From an uncultured Erysipelotrichaceae bacterium (GTDB taxonomy: Bacteria; Bacillota_I; Bacilli_A; RFN20; CAG-826): DNA of 64,000 nucleotides. This document shows, one piece after another, positions 26,281 through 34,735 of the stretch. The first letter of the stretch is position 1, and every line of letters starts with the position of its first letter. The notes beneath the pieces were generated by a model. The model worked only from the letters and a program-made list of their open reading frames with translations, was not told the DNA's origin and made no database searches. The position numbers were made by a program, and so were the translations under genes. The stretch is from positions 1-64,000 of the forward strand of contig CACYCS010000018.1 of NCBI GenBank assembly GCA_902773005.1. The letters are read 5' to 3'.

Positions 26281-26649
26281 CTATCGTCTTTCGCCGACGA
26301 CTTCGATCGTCTCGCCAGAAGGAGATTCAACAAAGCAAAGAGGGCCAGTCAAACCCATCTTGATCATGCCGAGGACCATCTTGAAGTCGATGTTCTTCAA
26401 AAGTTTCGAGGTGGTGATGGCGGTGTCGGGTTTTGCCTTGGTGAAATTGACGATCGCGGTGATTGGGAAGCTGACGGTGACGGTCTCGCCGCTCTTCTTA
26501 TGGGCGACGATGCGGATCGTGGTGTCTTTCAATTCTTCCTTAGTGGCTTTCTTGCCGCTATATTCAGGAATCGGGAGAAGGTCTTCGACGGGTTGCTCTT
26601 CCTCAGGGACCTCTTCCTCGACGGGATTGATGATTTCTTCGTTTGCCAT
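26281..26649 (-). CDS. Small acidic protein of unknown function
   Basis: The protein has 122 residues. The first 30 are almost entirely acidic or proline (NPVEEEVPEEEQPVED) and probably disordered. The rest is a compact domain with IRIVAHKKSGETVTVSFPIT and a C-terminal GPLCFVESPSGETIEVVG. I do not recognise the family. It has its own transcription unit: TATAAT at 26694 to 26689, AAGGAAA before the ATG, and a terminator after the stop. It is the gene immediately upstream of the large noncoding RNA on the same strand. Confidence 0.75.
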   Translation of the reverse strand: MANEEIINPVEEEVPEEEQPVEDLLPIPEYSGKKATKEELKDTTIRIVAHKKSGETVTVSFPITAIVNFTKAKPDTAITTSKLLKNIDFKMVLGMIKMGLTGPLCFVESPSGETIEVVGERR

Positions 26650-26760
26650 ATTCGTTTCCTTTATCGATATCTTTTATCAGTCGCGGTTATTATACAAAAC
26701 CATACGTTAAGGGTAATAGAAAAATAATATATTTTTCAATCACGATGGTAGAATTTGCTT

Positions 26761-27882
26761 GTGAATATACTAATTCTTCCCGATTCCTTTAAGGGAACCT
26801 TGGACTCAAAAACGGCTGGAGAAGTCATAGAAAACGTCGCTAGACGTGCCTTTCCCGACTCTAACATCGCGCATTTTCCTGTCTCAGATGGCGGTGAAGG
26901 ATTCTTGGATATGGTCGCGGCAATGACGACCTGCGAAGAAGTGCCAATTCAAATTCTTGATTCCAAATTGGAGAAAACCGTCGATTCGAAGATTTTGATA
27001 GCCGGCGATTGCGCATACATCGAATCGGCGTTGGCGTGCGGATACTCGCAAAGGGCAATCGGAGCTAATGCAACTAACGCTTCTTCCTATCCTCTTGGTC
27101 AGTGCATTCGTGAAGCAATAGAGCGCGGGGCAAAAGAAATACATATCGGTCTCGGCGGAACGATAACCCATGATCTTGGTTGCGGCGCATTAGCTGCTTT
27201 AGGTGCGGAATTTCGCGATCAGAGTGGGAATGCATTCATACCAAATGGAAGCACATTAAATCAAATTTCTTCAATTTCAAAAGATAATTTGATAACAAAC
27301 GTATCTTTTACAATCTATTCTGACGTCAAAAACACGTTATTAGGAGCATCTGGTGCAGCACGTGTTTTTGCCAAGCAAAAAGGGGCTAGCGATGAAGAGA
27401 TTGAAATGCTAGAAAGAAATTCTTGCGATGCTGCCGCGGTTTTTGCGAAGACATTTGGCAAGGATTGTTCCACCGATATTTCGTCTGGATCCGCTGGCGG
27501 GCTTGGATTCGCGTTTATTTCAGCGTTCTCAGCCACTGTGAAAAGCGGCAGCGAGTTCGCCCTCTCTTCACCCGTAATTTCGGAGCGATTAAGGCAGGCT
27601 GATTTAATCATTACTGGCGAAGGAAAAATCGATTCGCAAAGTAAGGGCGGAAAGCTAGTTGGAACGCTTTCAGAGTATGCAGTTGCACATAATAAAAAAT
27701 TGCTAGCCATCGGTGGTTTTATTGAAAAATGCTCCAAGGATCTTCTCCCTGAAGCATCTTGGTTTTTGGACTTATCCTCTTTGCACGGAAAGGATTATTC
27801 AATGAGAAATCCTCACCAAGCTATAGAAGAGGGTTTAGGGCTACTCCTGAGCGATATCGCGGGACTTTCCCTGCATCAATGA
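26761..27882 (+). CDS. Glycerate 2-kinase (GlxK/GarK family)
   Basis: The protein has about 373 residues and phosphorylates D-glycerate with ATP. The N-terminus NILILPDSFKGTLDSKTAGEV and the following PVSDGGEGFLD are family hallmarks, as are VGLGGTITHDLGCGALAALG (offset by one residue) and LIITGEGKIDSQSKGGK. I chose the GTG at 26761. An extended -10 element (TGG TAGAAT, 26746-26754) ends 6 nt before it and there is no ribosome binding site, so the message is probably leaderless. The reading frame also opens at a TTG two codons earlier. It converges on addA and their 3' ends overlap by 42 nt. It has more AT-rich codons than its neighbours. Confidence 0.9.
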   Translation: MNILILPDSFKGTLDSKTAGEVIENVARRAFPDSNIAHFPVSDGGEGFLDMVAAMTTCEEVPIQILDSKLEKTVDSKILIAGDCAYIESALACGYSQRAIGANATNASSYPLGQCIREAIERGAKEIHIGLGGTITHDLGCGALAALGAEFRDQSGNAFIPNGSTLNQISSISKDNLITNVSFTIYSDVKNTLLGASGAARVFAKQKGASDEEIEMLERNSCDAAAVFAKTFGKDCSTDISSGSAGGLGFAFISAFSATVKSGSEFALSSPVISERLRQADLIITGEGKIDSQSKGGKLVGTLSEYAVAHNKKLLAIGGFIEKCSKDLLPEASWFLDLSSLHGKDYSMRNPHQAIEEGLGLLLSDIAGLSLHQ

Positions 27883-30800
27883 GACGAGCGTCATCTTGAC
27901 TTTATCCTTATTTATATTAAATAGCCTCATGACGTTTCGCGCGTAGTTTTTAAGCTGGTTATCGTATTCCAAATCCTCAATGTGCGAGGTCTTGTAATCG
28001 ATGATCCAATATATATCGCCTTTTACGACGAGCAAATCGATATACCCCTGATTGTTCAGTTCGGTATCGAAGTACCCATATTCTTTATATATATCGGCGC
28101 CTTCCAAATCCTGGAAGCACTCCATTTTCAAAGCGGCATCTATTAAAGCACGGTCGCTTGGGTCTGCGATGAAAGAGGTGTCTTTGCTTTTCAGATCTAC
28201 GATCTCCATATATCGATGCAGCAATTCGCCGCGTTCTAAGATCGGGCGAAGGGCTTCTTCGTCTTCCGAAGACAAGGACTTGGATGCTTTCTTGCGCGAT
28301 AACACAGGGAACTCGATTTCGGAGTCATCGACTCTCACGTTGGGAATTACGGGCTGTGCACCCATGGACTTTTGGGTGGATCTAAAATAATCGAAAGCGT
28401 AATGGCGGTCAGAATACTCATCAGACTCATATGAGACCGAGAATATCTTCTTATATCCATCGAAAGCGAAGGCTAAAGATGGAAGCGCCCTCTTTGCGAG
28501 TTTGCGGATTGCTGCGCCTGAGGCATCTTTATTGCGTTCTTCAGCAGTGAGAGCGATACCAAAGAAATCGACATTCCTATCTATCAATGCTTGGCGAACT
28601 TGAGATAGACGCTCCGAAGTATAAGGCTTGATTCGTTTGGATTTTTCTTCCGATGAAGCCTCTGCGTCTTCGCTAGATTCATCAACGCTAGCAGCCTCAG
28701 TCGGTGCTATGGAAGCGATGTAGGCGTTCAGTTCTTCGAGGTTAAAGATATTGGGGTTACCGAAATAGAAGTGGGACACGAATCTAGCAATGAGATCATC
28801 ATCCGCGCCAGGAACCTTGTCGAGGTAATAAGAGCAAGATGATATCCGAAGGGTGTCTTTGGATTGTTCCATCTTTTCGTCTAGCACAGGGCCGAAGTAG
28901 AAACGGGTCAATTCTTCCCTCACTTCAAAATCCATTTGCGGCAAGGTAGCCGGCTTCTTTTCGAATAGCGACATCCCTTTCTTGATGCGGACCATATCGG
29001 AATAGGCGTCGATCGAGGCTTTTGTTGAAGGAGAGCGCTGTCTCAACAGCTCGGCGAATTGCGGATCGATCGTCTCGTAGAACGGGACGAAGCGGAGCAT
29101 TTCGTAAAGGTCTTCGCGCTTCTTCATGTCGTCCCCGACCAAATAGATCGCGTTTTCGGCCCTGGTCAAGGCGACGTAGAAAAGCCTGACGTGCTCATCT
29201 AGGTCGACCTGTTCCAAATTCGAATTGATGTAGGCAAGATAGGGAAGGCTATAGATCGAGTGGTCATCGGCATAGAGTTGCCCTTCTTCTCGCCTGATCG
29301 AATAGTCCGGGAGCAATATGCCATACTCTTCGGAGATATCCATGTCTGGCTTGCCGATGTTGGAGCCGCTCGCCATGCAGTTGACGGACTCAGGCATGTA
29401 GACGATCTTCTGCTCAAGGCCTTTCGAGCCGTGGATCGACATCAGGGTAACCGCGTTATCGGATTTGTTCGCATCGTCGGAAGAGATGTCGAGATTGTAT
29501 TTGTTTAAGTCGCGGAATAACTTTGCGAACTCGCGGATGCCTTCGCCCATGGAGGAGAGAGAAAGGGCGAGCGAATGGAGCGAATCGATCTTGGCAATGG
29601 AATCCTGAACGTTGCCCACTAGATAGAGATCGGATACCACATGGAACTCATCGACCATATCTAGGAAGATCTCCTCGAATTGGCTGTCGGCGTGGGACGC
29701 TGCGAATTCGTCGATTTGGCGCATGAGCGGGTCGTCGTTAAGTAGCGCATCATCCATGCACAAAGCAAAGATCACCCGGTCTTCATATCGATAGGCGTAG
29801 CTTCTTGCGATGGAGGCGAAGAGATGCTTGATGTCGGCAGGGTCGTTATTGAGTTTGGCGCTAATGATGGAGGAGAGCGATTGCATCAAAATGACCGGGC
29901 TGATGTCGCGCAAAGACACTTGGATCTCGCTGTTGAGAGGAATGCCTTCCTCTTGAAAACGCTCACGATAATAGGAGAATTGCGCCTTTTTTCGCATAAG
30001 AATCAGGAAGTCGCCGTATTTGCATGGGCGCGGGCCTTTGAAATCGCGATCATATACTAGATGCCCATCCGCGACTTTCTTTCGGATGTCAGCGATGATT
30101 GCGGCGCACTCCCATTCCATGGACGGCACGCCGTCATCTTTTTCTTCCGACATCGAGTGGATGCGGTAGATACCGGCGTTATCATAGGGTTTGCCGTAGA
30201 GATTGACCGTTTGATCGTAATCTAGTTGCTCCGCCGGCTCCATGAAGTCGATGCCGCCGTGGTCGAGGCGCATGTAGCTTTTGAAGATGTAATTGATGTC
30301 GTGGAGAAGCTGCGGGCAAGAACGGTAATTCGTGTTCATCGGAATCACTAGATGCCCATCTCCGGAAGCGTAATCTGATTGCCTTTTGCGGAACAATGCG
30401 ACATTCGAATTGCGGAACGCGTAGATCGATTGCTTGGCGTCGCCTACGAAGAATAGGTGGGCCCGCGTGCCGTCATCGCGAGGGGCGGAAAGCGCATCGA
30501 TGAATTGCTCTTGGAAGTCGTTGGTGTCCTGATATTCGTCCACCATGATGAAATTGAAGCGACCCCTGATCGATTTCGCCACTTCCGCGTGCTTCGGATC
30601 GGTAAGCAAGGACAACGCCATCGTCGAGATATCGGAGAAGGTGAAGCTATTGGTGGCGCGCTTATAATCCCATAGTTTGCCCTCGAGCTTTTGCGCTAAT
30701 TCCAAAAGCAGAAGGATATCGTCTTTGAATTCGAGGCCAGTCTGTAGCGGCGCCTCTGAGTTGATCGGCTTGAGGTATCCCAGGGTGCAGTTAACGGTTG

Positions 30801-31761
30801 CGAAGAGGATTCGCATCGTCTTGTAAGGTGGCAAAAACAAATCCTCGGGGTCGGTCTTTTTCCGCCTGCGGGGTTTCATGAATTCCGGATTGTTCTCGCC
30901 AAAGGAATTGCAGGCAGATATGAATTCGGCGCCTTCAAGATCTAGTAGCGGCAATATCTTCTCAAGAAGAGCATTCGCGACTTCATCGGCGAAGGAAATG
31001 GTTTTGATATCCTGCGCCCAAGGAATGGGATCCTCATAGGCGGCTTTGGCCAAATCATATGAGATTGACTCGGTGTCCGCGAAATCGTGATGGCGTTCTA
31101 GGAAATAGGCGTCGCGGATTGCTTTGACGATGTCTTTCTTCGCGCGAATGACGAACTCGTGAAGGATCTTTTCGCAGAAGTCATTGGACAAATAACGTTC
31201 CGCGTAATTCTCGATGAAGTCCTTTCTCTTGCTCGGGGTGAGCCCATTTAGGAACTTCGTGATGGCCAGGACATCCTTTTTGAGATTTGAGTCATCCTGG
31301 AAATCGATTTTCTTTAGAGTGCTTAGAACGCGTTCGCGCTGAACGGGATCGGCATAATATTTCTCGAGTAGCTCGTCGAGGAAGGCTAGCTTCTTCGCGT
31401 CGAGAATCGAATCGTTTGCAACGCTGATGCGACTAGCGATTCCCAATGCCCCCGCGTTTGTCGAGACGAGGTATTGCGAGAAGGAGTCGAATGTCTGAAC
31501 GTGGGCAGAAAGCATTTCCTGCGCCTTCGAATTCCCGCCGAAAGCCCTGACGATTCTTTCTTTCATCTCATGGGCGGCGTTATTGGTGAAAGTCAAAACG
31601 AGGAGCTCGCTTGGCTTGATGGCTCCGGTGTTTACGAGTTCAAAGACCTTCTTCGTCAAAGTCTTGGTCTTACCAGAACCCGCCCCTGCCGAAATGATCA
31701 CATCAATATCGGGAGAGGTTTCGATGGCAAGCGATTGCTGCGCGTTGAATCCCTCGATCAT
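27841..31761 (-). CDS. addA: ATP-dependent helicase/nuclease subunit A (AddA)
   Basis: AddA is the UvrD-like motor and nuclease of the AddAB double-strand-break resection enzyme. The protein has 1306 residues. Motif I is ISAGAGSGKTKTLTKKV near residue 23. Later motifs are IMVDEYQDTNDFQEQFI, KQSIYAFRNSN, LMSIHGSKGLEQKIVY and FYVALTRAENAIYL. A PD-(D/E)XK nuclease domain near residue 1250 has YIDLLVVKGDIYWIIDYKT. The length is close to B. subtilis AddA (about 1230). It is translated after addB with a 4-nt overlap, so the two subunits are made together. Confidence 0.95.
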   Translation of the reverse strand: MIEGFNAQQSLAIETSPDIDVIISAGAGSGKTKTLTKKVFELVNTGAIKPSELLVLTFTNNAAHEMKERIVRAFGGNSKAQEMLSAHVQTFDSFSQYLVSTNAGALGIASRISVANDSILDAKKLAFLDELLEKYYADPVQRERVLSTLKKIDFQDDSNLKKDVLAITKFLNGLTPSKRKDFIENYAERYLSNDFCEKILHEFVIRAKKDIVKAIRDAYFLERHHDFADTESISYDLAKAAYEDPIPWAQDIKTISFADEVANALLEKILPLLDLEGAEFISACNSFGENNPEFMKPRRRKKTDPEDLFLPPYKTMRILFATVNCTLGYLKPINSEAPLQTGLEFKDDILLLLELAQKLEGKLWDYKRATNSFTFSDISTMALSLLTDPKHAEVAKSIRGRFNFIMVDEYQDTNDFQEQFIDALSAPRDDGTRAHLFFVGDAKQSIYAFRNSNVALFRKRQSDYASGDGHLVIPMNTNYRSCPQLLHDINYIFKSYMRLDHGGIDFMEPAEQLDYDQTVNLYGKPYDNAGIYRIHSMSEEKDDGVPSMEWECAAIIADIRKKVADGHLVYDRDFKGPRPCKYGDFLILMRKKAQFSYYRERFQEEGIPLNSEIQVSLRDISPVILMQSLSSIISAKLNNDPADIKHLFASIARSYAYRYEDRVIFALCMDDALLNDDPLMRQIDEFAASHADSQFEEIFLDMVDEFHVVSDLYLVGNVQDSIAKIDSLHSLALSLSSMGEGIREFAKLFRDLNKYNLDISSDDANKSDNAVTLMSIHGSKGLEQKIVYMPESVNCMASGSNIGKPDMDISEEYGILLPDYSIRREEGQLYADDHSIYSLPYLAYINSNLEQVDLDEHVRLFYVALTRAENAIYLVGDDMKKREDLYEMLRFVPFYETIDPQFAELLRQRSPSTKASIDAYSDMVRIKKGMSLFEKKPATLPQMDFEVREELTRFYFGPVLDEKMEQSKDTLRISSCSYYLDKVPGADDDLIARFVSHFYFGNPNIFNLEELNAYIASIAPTEAASVDESSEDAEASSEEKSKRIKPYTSERLSQVRQALIDRNVDFFGIALTAEERNKDASGAAIRKLAKRALPSLAFAFDGYKKIFSVSYESDEYSDRHYAFDYFRSTQKSMGAQPVIPNVRVDDSEIEFPVLSRKKASKSLSSEDEEALRPILERGELLHRYMEIVDLKSKDTSFIADPSDRALIDAALKMECFQDLEGADIYKEYGYFDTELNNQGYIDLLVVKGDIYWIIDYKTSHIEDLEYDNQLKNYARNVMRLFNINKDKVKMTLVSLMQGKSRDIAQE

Positions 31762-34178
31762 AATTCTTCTTCCTCCGCTAGGCTGAATTTCTTTTCCACC
31801 TCGTCATAGTAGCTCACCAGATCCTTGACTAGGACGCGATAGCAAACGTCCCGATAGCCGCAATACGAACACACGGGTTGGCCATATCTGCTAGTGGGCG
31901 AAATGAATGTCGGCGCGATGGGGAAATGCCCGCTTTTGATTTTTTGGATGGTTTCGACCATGGATTTTTTGGCATCACTCACGACATCCTTGATCGTATA
32001 TTTGATTTCGCCTTCCCCGAGTATTGATGAATCCAAGTCCTCGAAGCCATATTTGAAGCTTAGGAAATCACCGCCCGTGGATCTCAGCTCGCCATATTTA
32101 TTGAACGCGGTTTTGTCAATGGAGTTCGCGTAATCGGGATCCATCGACAAAGCGCCTTGCAGTTTGCTTCCTTTGATTAGGTTATTTTCCGATACGACGC
32201 CGTCGCGAACTAGCGCGGCTTTGGGCGTCTTGAAATAGATATGCTGGATTCCAAACCCTGCGATATGCGCTCCTTTGGCAAGGTGAGCATTCTCGGATTG
32301 TTGAATCGCCCAATAATAAAGCGGGAGCTGGGTGGATTTCCCAAGGAACACCTCATACGGGTTGAAGGTTTCGCTGCCGGTTTTGTAGTCGAGGATCGTG
32401 CAATATTTTCCTTTGTCTCCCTTGGTGATCACGATTTTGTCGATGATGCCCGAGAAGGGATAGGAAAGCCCGTTTTCATCGCTAAGGTAGAACTGCACTC
32501 TCTGCTCCGCGTCATCCTCGTTTTCCACGATTGTCGCGGATTCGGTCCACCGCTTCAAAATCGGCACGGTGTAGGAAAGCCAATACTTAGCAAGGCGAAG
32601 CAGCGTCTCATATCGTTCGGTGAATGGGGCGGATTGTTTTTGGAGATATTGCTTGAAGGCATCTTCCGCTTCAAGGAAGGACGTTTCGAAATCAAAGTCC
32701 TTGTGGTAGAGGCGTTCGAATAGCTTATGCGTCGCGGAACCGAATGCGCGCTTATAGAAATCGCTATCCCCTTGCTCGGGAAGCATCTTGCCCATCAGGT
32801 AGCGGAAGGGACAATTGATGTAAGTTTCAAGATTGGTCACAGACCATACCTTGTCTTCGGGATAAAGTGGGCGGTCGATTCCTTTGAAGGAATGATCATA
32901 GGACATGATCTTCCCATGGGGAGCATGGTAGAACTGACGGTCGAGGCAATCCGCCTGGAAAAGCAATTCGGCAGCGCTTGTGTAAACGCCATCCGGATTA
33001 TCGGCGATCTTGACGATCTTCTTCTTGTCCCAATGGAGCTCGGCGATGAATTGCGATGCGTAAATCGCGTCCTTCAAGTGGCTCCCGACGCGAGAGAGAA
33101 ATGGAAAATCCGTGAAGGACAGGTAGTCGAATTTGAGTTGGCGGTCCATCGAAGTGAGCGAATAGCTAGGGTTGCCGCCGATCTCGACGATCCGCGCGTC
33201 CGGATAGGCATTCTTGTCGTCGAATTCGCGATAGAAATCGCCAAACTGGAAATCGAGGATATAGGTGAGCCGCCCTGGCGTGATTGCGAAATCAGTGACG
33301 ATGGGAACGCCTTTCCGTTCCGCTTCTTCTTTCACGCTGCAGGAATCAAGGATCTCCAAAAGGTTCGCGTAGGCAAAATCGAAGTCGAAGTAAGCAAGTT
33401 CATAGCTATCGATCAAGCGGCGCAACTCTGTTCTAGCTGGGTCATCCGCGGGCTCAAGGGCAAAGGATTTCGATTTGAAGATCGTTTGCAGGTCCTTTTT
33501 CACGGAATTGAAGGTCAATAGTTTCCTGCGGGAATCGCGGTAATAAGGAATCCCGAATATCGGGGCGAGCAATTTGATATACATGAAATCCGCATCGTCT
33601 TTGACGTGGATCGCGATGCGGTTACTGAGGCTCGGGTCATCCAATAAACGCTTCCTGATATCGGAAAACACATACATGTATTGCGCGAATTTGTTCGGGA
33701 AGAGATATACAGGGGGCATGACGCGCAGGTCTTTTGCACTCGAGAGATCAAAGAGTTCATCCGCATCCGAATAGGCGATTCCTTTGCGGTTTAAGAACTC
33801 GCGAAGCTCATAATTGTCGTTCAGGCGGAACAAGCGGACATCCATCGACGAGATTTCCGCCATGCCCAAAGGATCGCGGAAAAGGTATTTTCCTTTTTCG
33901 AGTTCTTGCTCGAGTTCATCAAGGAACGGCTCAACACCGGGCTTTCTGACGCGCAGGATATTCAGATACTTCTTGGCACGGCTATAGGAAATTCCTTTTC
34001 GAAGCAAAAGAGGGATAGGGTCTTTCGCGAACGAATAAGTCGCTAAATCCAGTAACCCATTTTCATCGATCAGCTTGAAATTAAGTCGCGGATTCTTTTC
34101 CTTGGCTCGGTAAAGCAAAGGAAAGTATTCCCTTCGCGCGACGATAAGTGTTTTCTTTTCTGCATTAAACATTTGCAT
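31758..34178 (-). CDS. addB: ATP-dependent helicase/nuclease subunit B, short form (AddB-like)
   Basis: The protein has 806 residues and is the partner of AddA. The C-terminal nuclease has the iron-sulphur cysteine layout of AddB: one Cys in TYINCPFRYLMG near residue 454 and three in VCSYCGYRDVCYR near residue 775. The catalytic segment is TILDYKTG near 598. It is about 350 residues shorter than B. subtilis AddB (about 1160), and the N-terminal inactive-helicase half is reduced. I see no Walker A motif. TATAAT ends 9 nt before the ATG at 34178 and there is no Shine-Dalgarno sequence, so the message is nearly leaderless. An ATG two codons later is an alternative start. Confidence 0.85.
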   Translation of the reverse strand: MQMFNAEKKTLIVARREYFPLLYRAKEKNPRLNFKLIDENGLLDLATYSFAKDPIPLLLRKGISYSRAKKYLNILRVRKPGVEPFLDELEQELEKGKYLFRDPLGMAEISSMDVRLFRLNDNYELREFLNRKGIAYSDADELFDLSSAKDLRVMPPVYLFPNKFAQYMYVFSDIRKRLLDDPSLSNRIAIHVKDDADFMYIKLLAPIFGIPYYRDSRRKLLTFNSVKKDLQTIFKSKSFALEPADDPARTELRRLIDSYELAYFDFDFAYANLLEILDSCSVKEEAERKGVPIVTDFAITPGRLTYILDFQFGDFYREFDDKNAYPDARIVEIGGNPSYSLTSMDRQLKFDYLSFTDFPFLSRVGSHLKDAIYASQFIAELHWDKKKIVKIADNPDGVYTSAAELLFQADCLDRQFYHAPHGKIMSYDHSFKGIDRPLYPEDKVWSVTNLETYINCPFRYLMGKMLPEQGDSDFYKRAFGSATHKLFERLYHKDFDFETSFLEAEDAFKQYLQKQSAPFTERYETLLRLAKYWLSYTVPILKRWTESATIVENEDDAEQRVQFYLSDENGLSYPFSGIIDKIVITKGDKGKYCTILDYKTGSETFNPYEVFLGKSTQLPLYYWAIQQSENAHLAKGAHIAGFGIQHIYFKTPKAALVRDGVVSENNLIKGSKLQGALSMDPDYANSIDKTAFNKYGELRSTGGDFLSFKYGFEDLDSSILGEGEIKYTIKDVVSDAKKSMVETIQKIKSGHFPIAPTFISPTSRYGQPVCSYCGYRDVCYRVLVKDLVSYYDEVEKKFSLAEEEEL

Positions 34179-34209
34179 AGTGGCATTATTATATTACGCA
34201 GAGGAGCAA

Positions 34210-34231
34210 AGACGTCAGTGGCCTAACGTCT
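34210..34231. promoter_or_regulatory. Inverted repeat in the msrA leader
   Basis: AGACGT and ACGTCT flank a 10-nt spacer, 13 nt before the msrA start codon and between the divergent addB and msrA genes. It could be an operator or an RNA hairpin that affects initiation. The evidence is only the symmetry. Confidence 0.3.
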
Positions 34232-34243
34232 GGGAAATGTGCA

Positions 34244-34735
34244 ATGAAACGGACAATATATCTTGCAGGTGGATGCTTTTGGGGAGTCGAAGAATATTTC
34301 TCTAGGCTAAAAGGAACGATTGCCACGGAAGTTGGCTATGCAAATGGAACAACAGAGAATCCCACCTATGAAGATCTTAAGCAAGGGCGTGCGGACCACG
34401 CAGAGACGCTTCGTCTTGATTATGACGATGCGGTTCTGCCCCTAGAGAAAATCGTCGAGCACTTCCTTCGCTTCGTCGACCCCCATAGCGTCGATAAGCA
34501 AGGCCATGACGTTGGCCACCAATATCGTTCCGGGATCTATTCCAATGACGAAGATGAGCGCGAACTCATTGCCAATCTATTGAAGGCCAAGGTGGGCGAA
34601 AACCACAAAATCGCGGTCACGCCCCTGCTCAATTTCTATGAAGCGGAAGAATATCACCAAGATTACCTAAAGAAAAATCCACACGGCTATTGCCATGTGA
34701 ACCTTTCTCTTATCCAGCCTAACGAGGCCAAGTGA
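34244..34735 (+). CDS. msrA: Peptide methionine (S)-S-oxide reductase MsrA
   Basis: MsrA reduces methionine-S-sulfoxide in oxidised proteins. The protein has 163 residues. It begins with the catalytic GGCFWGVEEYF motif (Cys at residue 11) and contains EVGYANGTTENPTYED, DPHSVDKQGHDVGHQYRSGI and a C-terminal EEYHQDYLKKNPHGYCH, all diagnostic for MsrA. No MsrB is fused or adjacent. There is no clear Shine-Dalgarno sequence before the ATG. The stop codon abuts the convergent ABC transporter stop with no gap, leaving no room for a terminator between them. Confidence 0.95.
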   Translation: MKRTIYLAGGCFWGVEEYFSRLKGTIATEVGYANGTTENPTYEDLKQGRADHAETLRLDYDDAVLPLEKIVEHFLRFVDPHSVDKQGHDVGHQYRSGIYSNDEDERELIANLLKAKVGENHKIAVTPLLNFYEAEEYHQDYLKKNPHGYCHVNLSLIQPNEAK

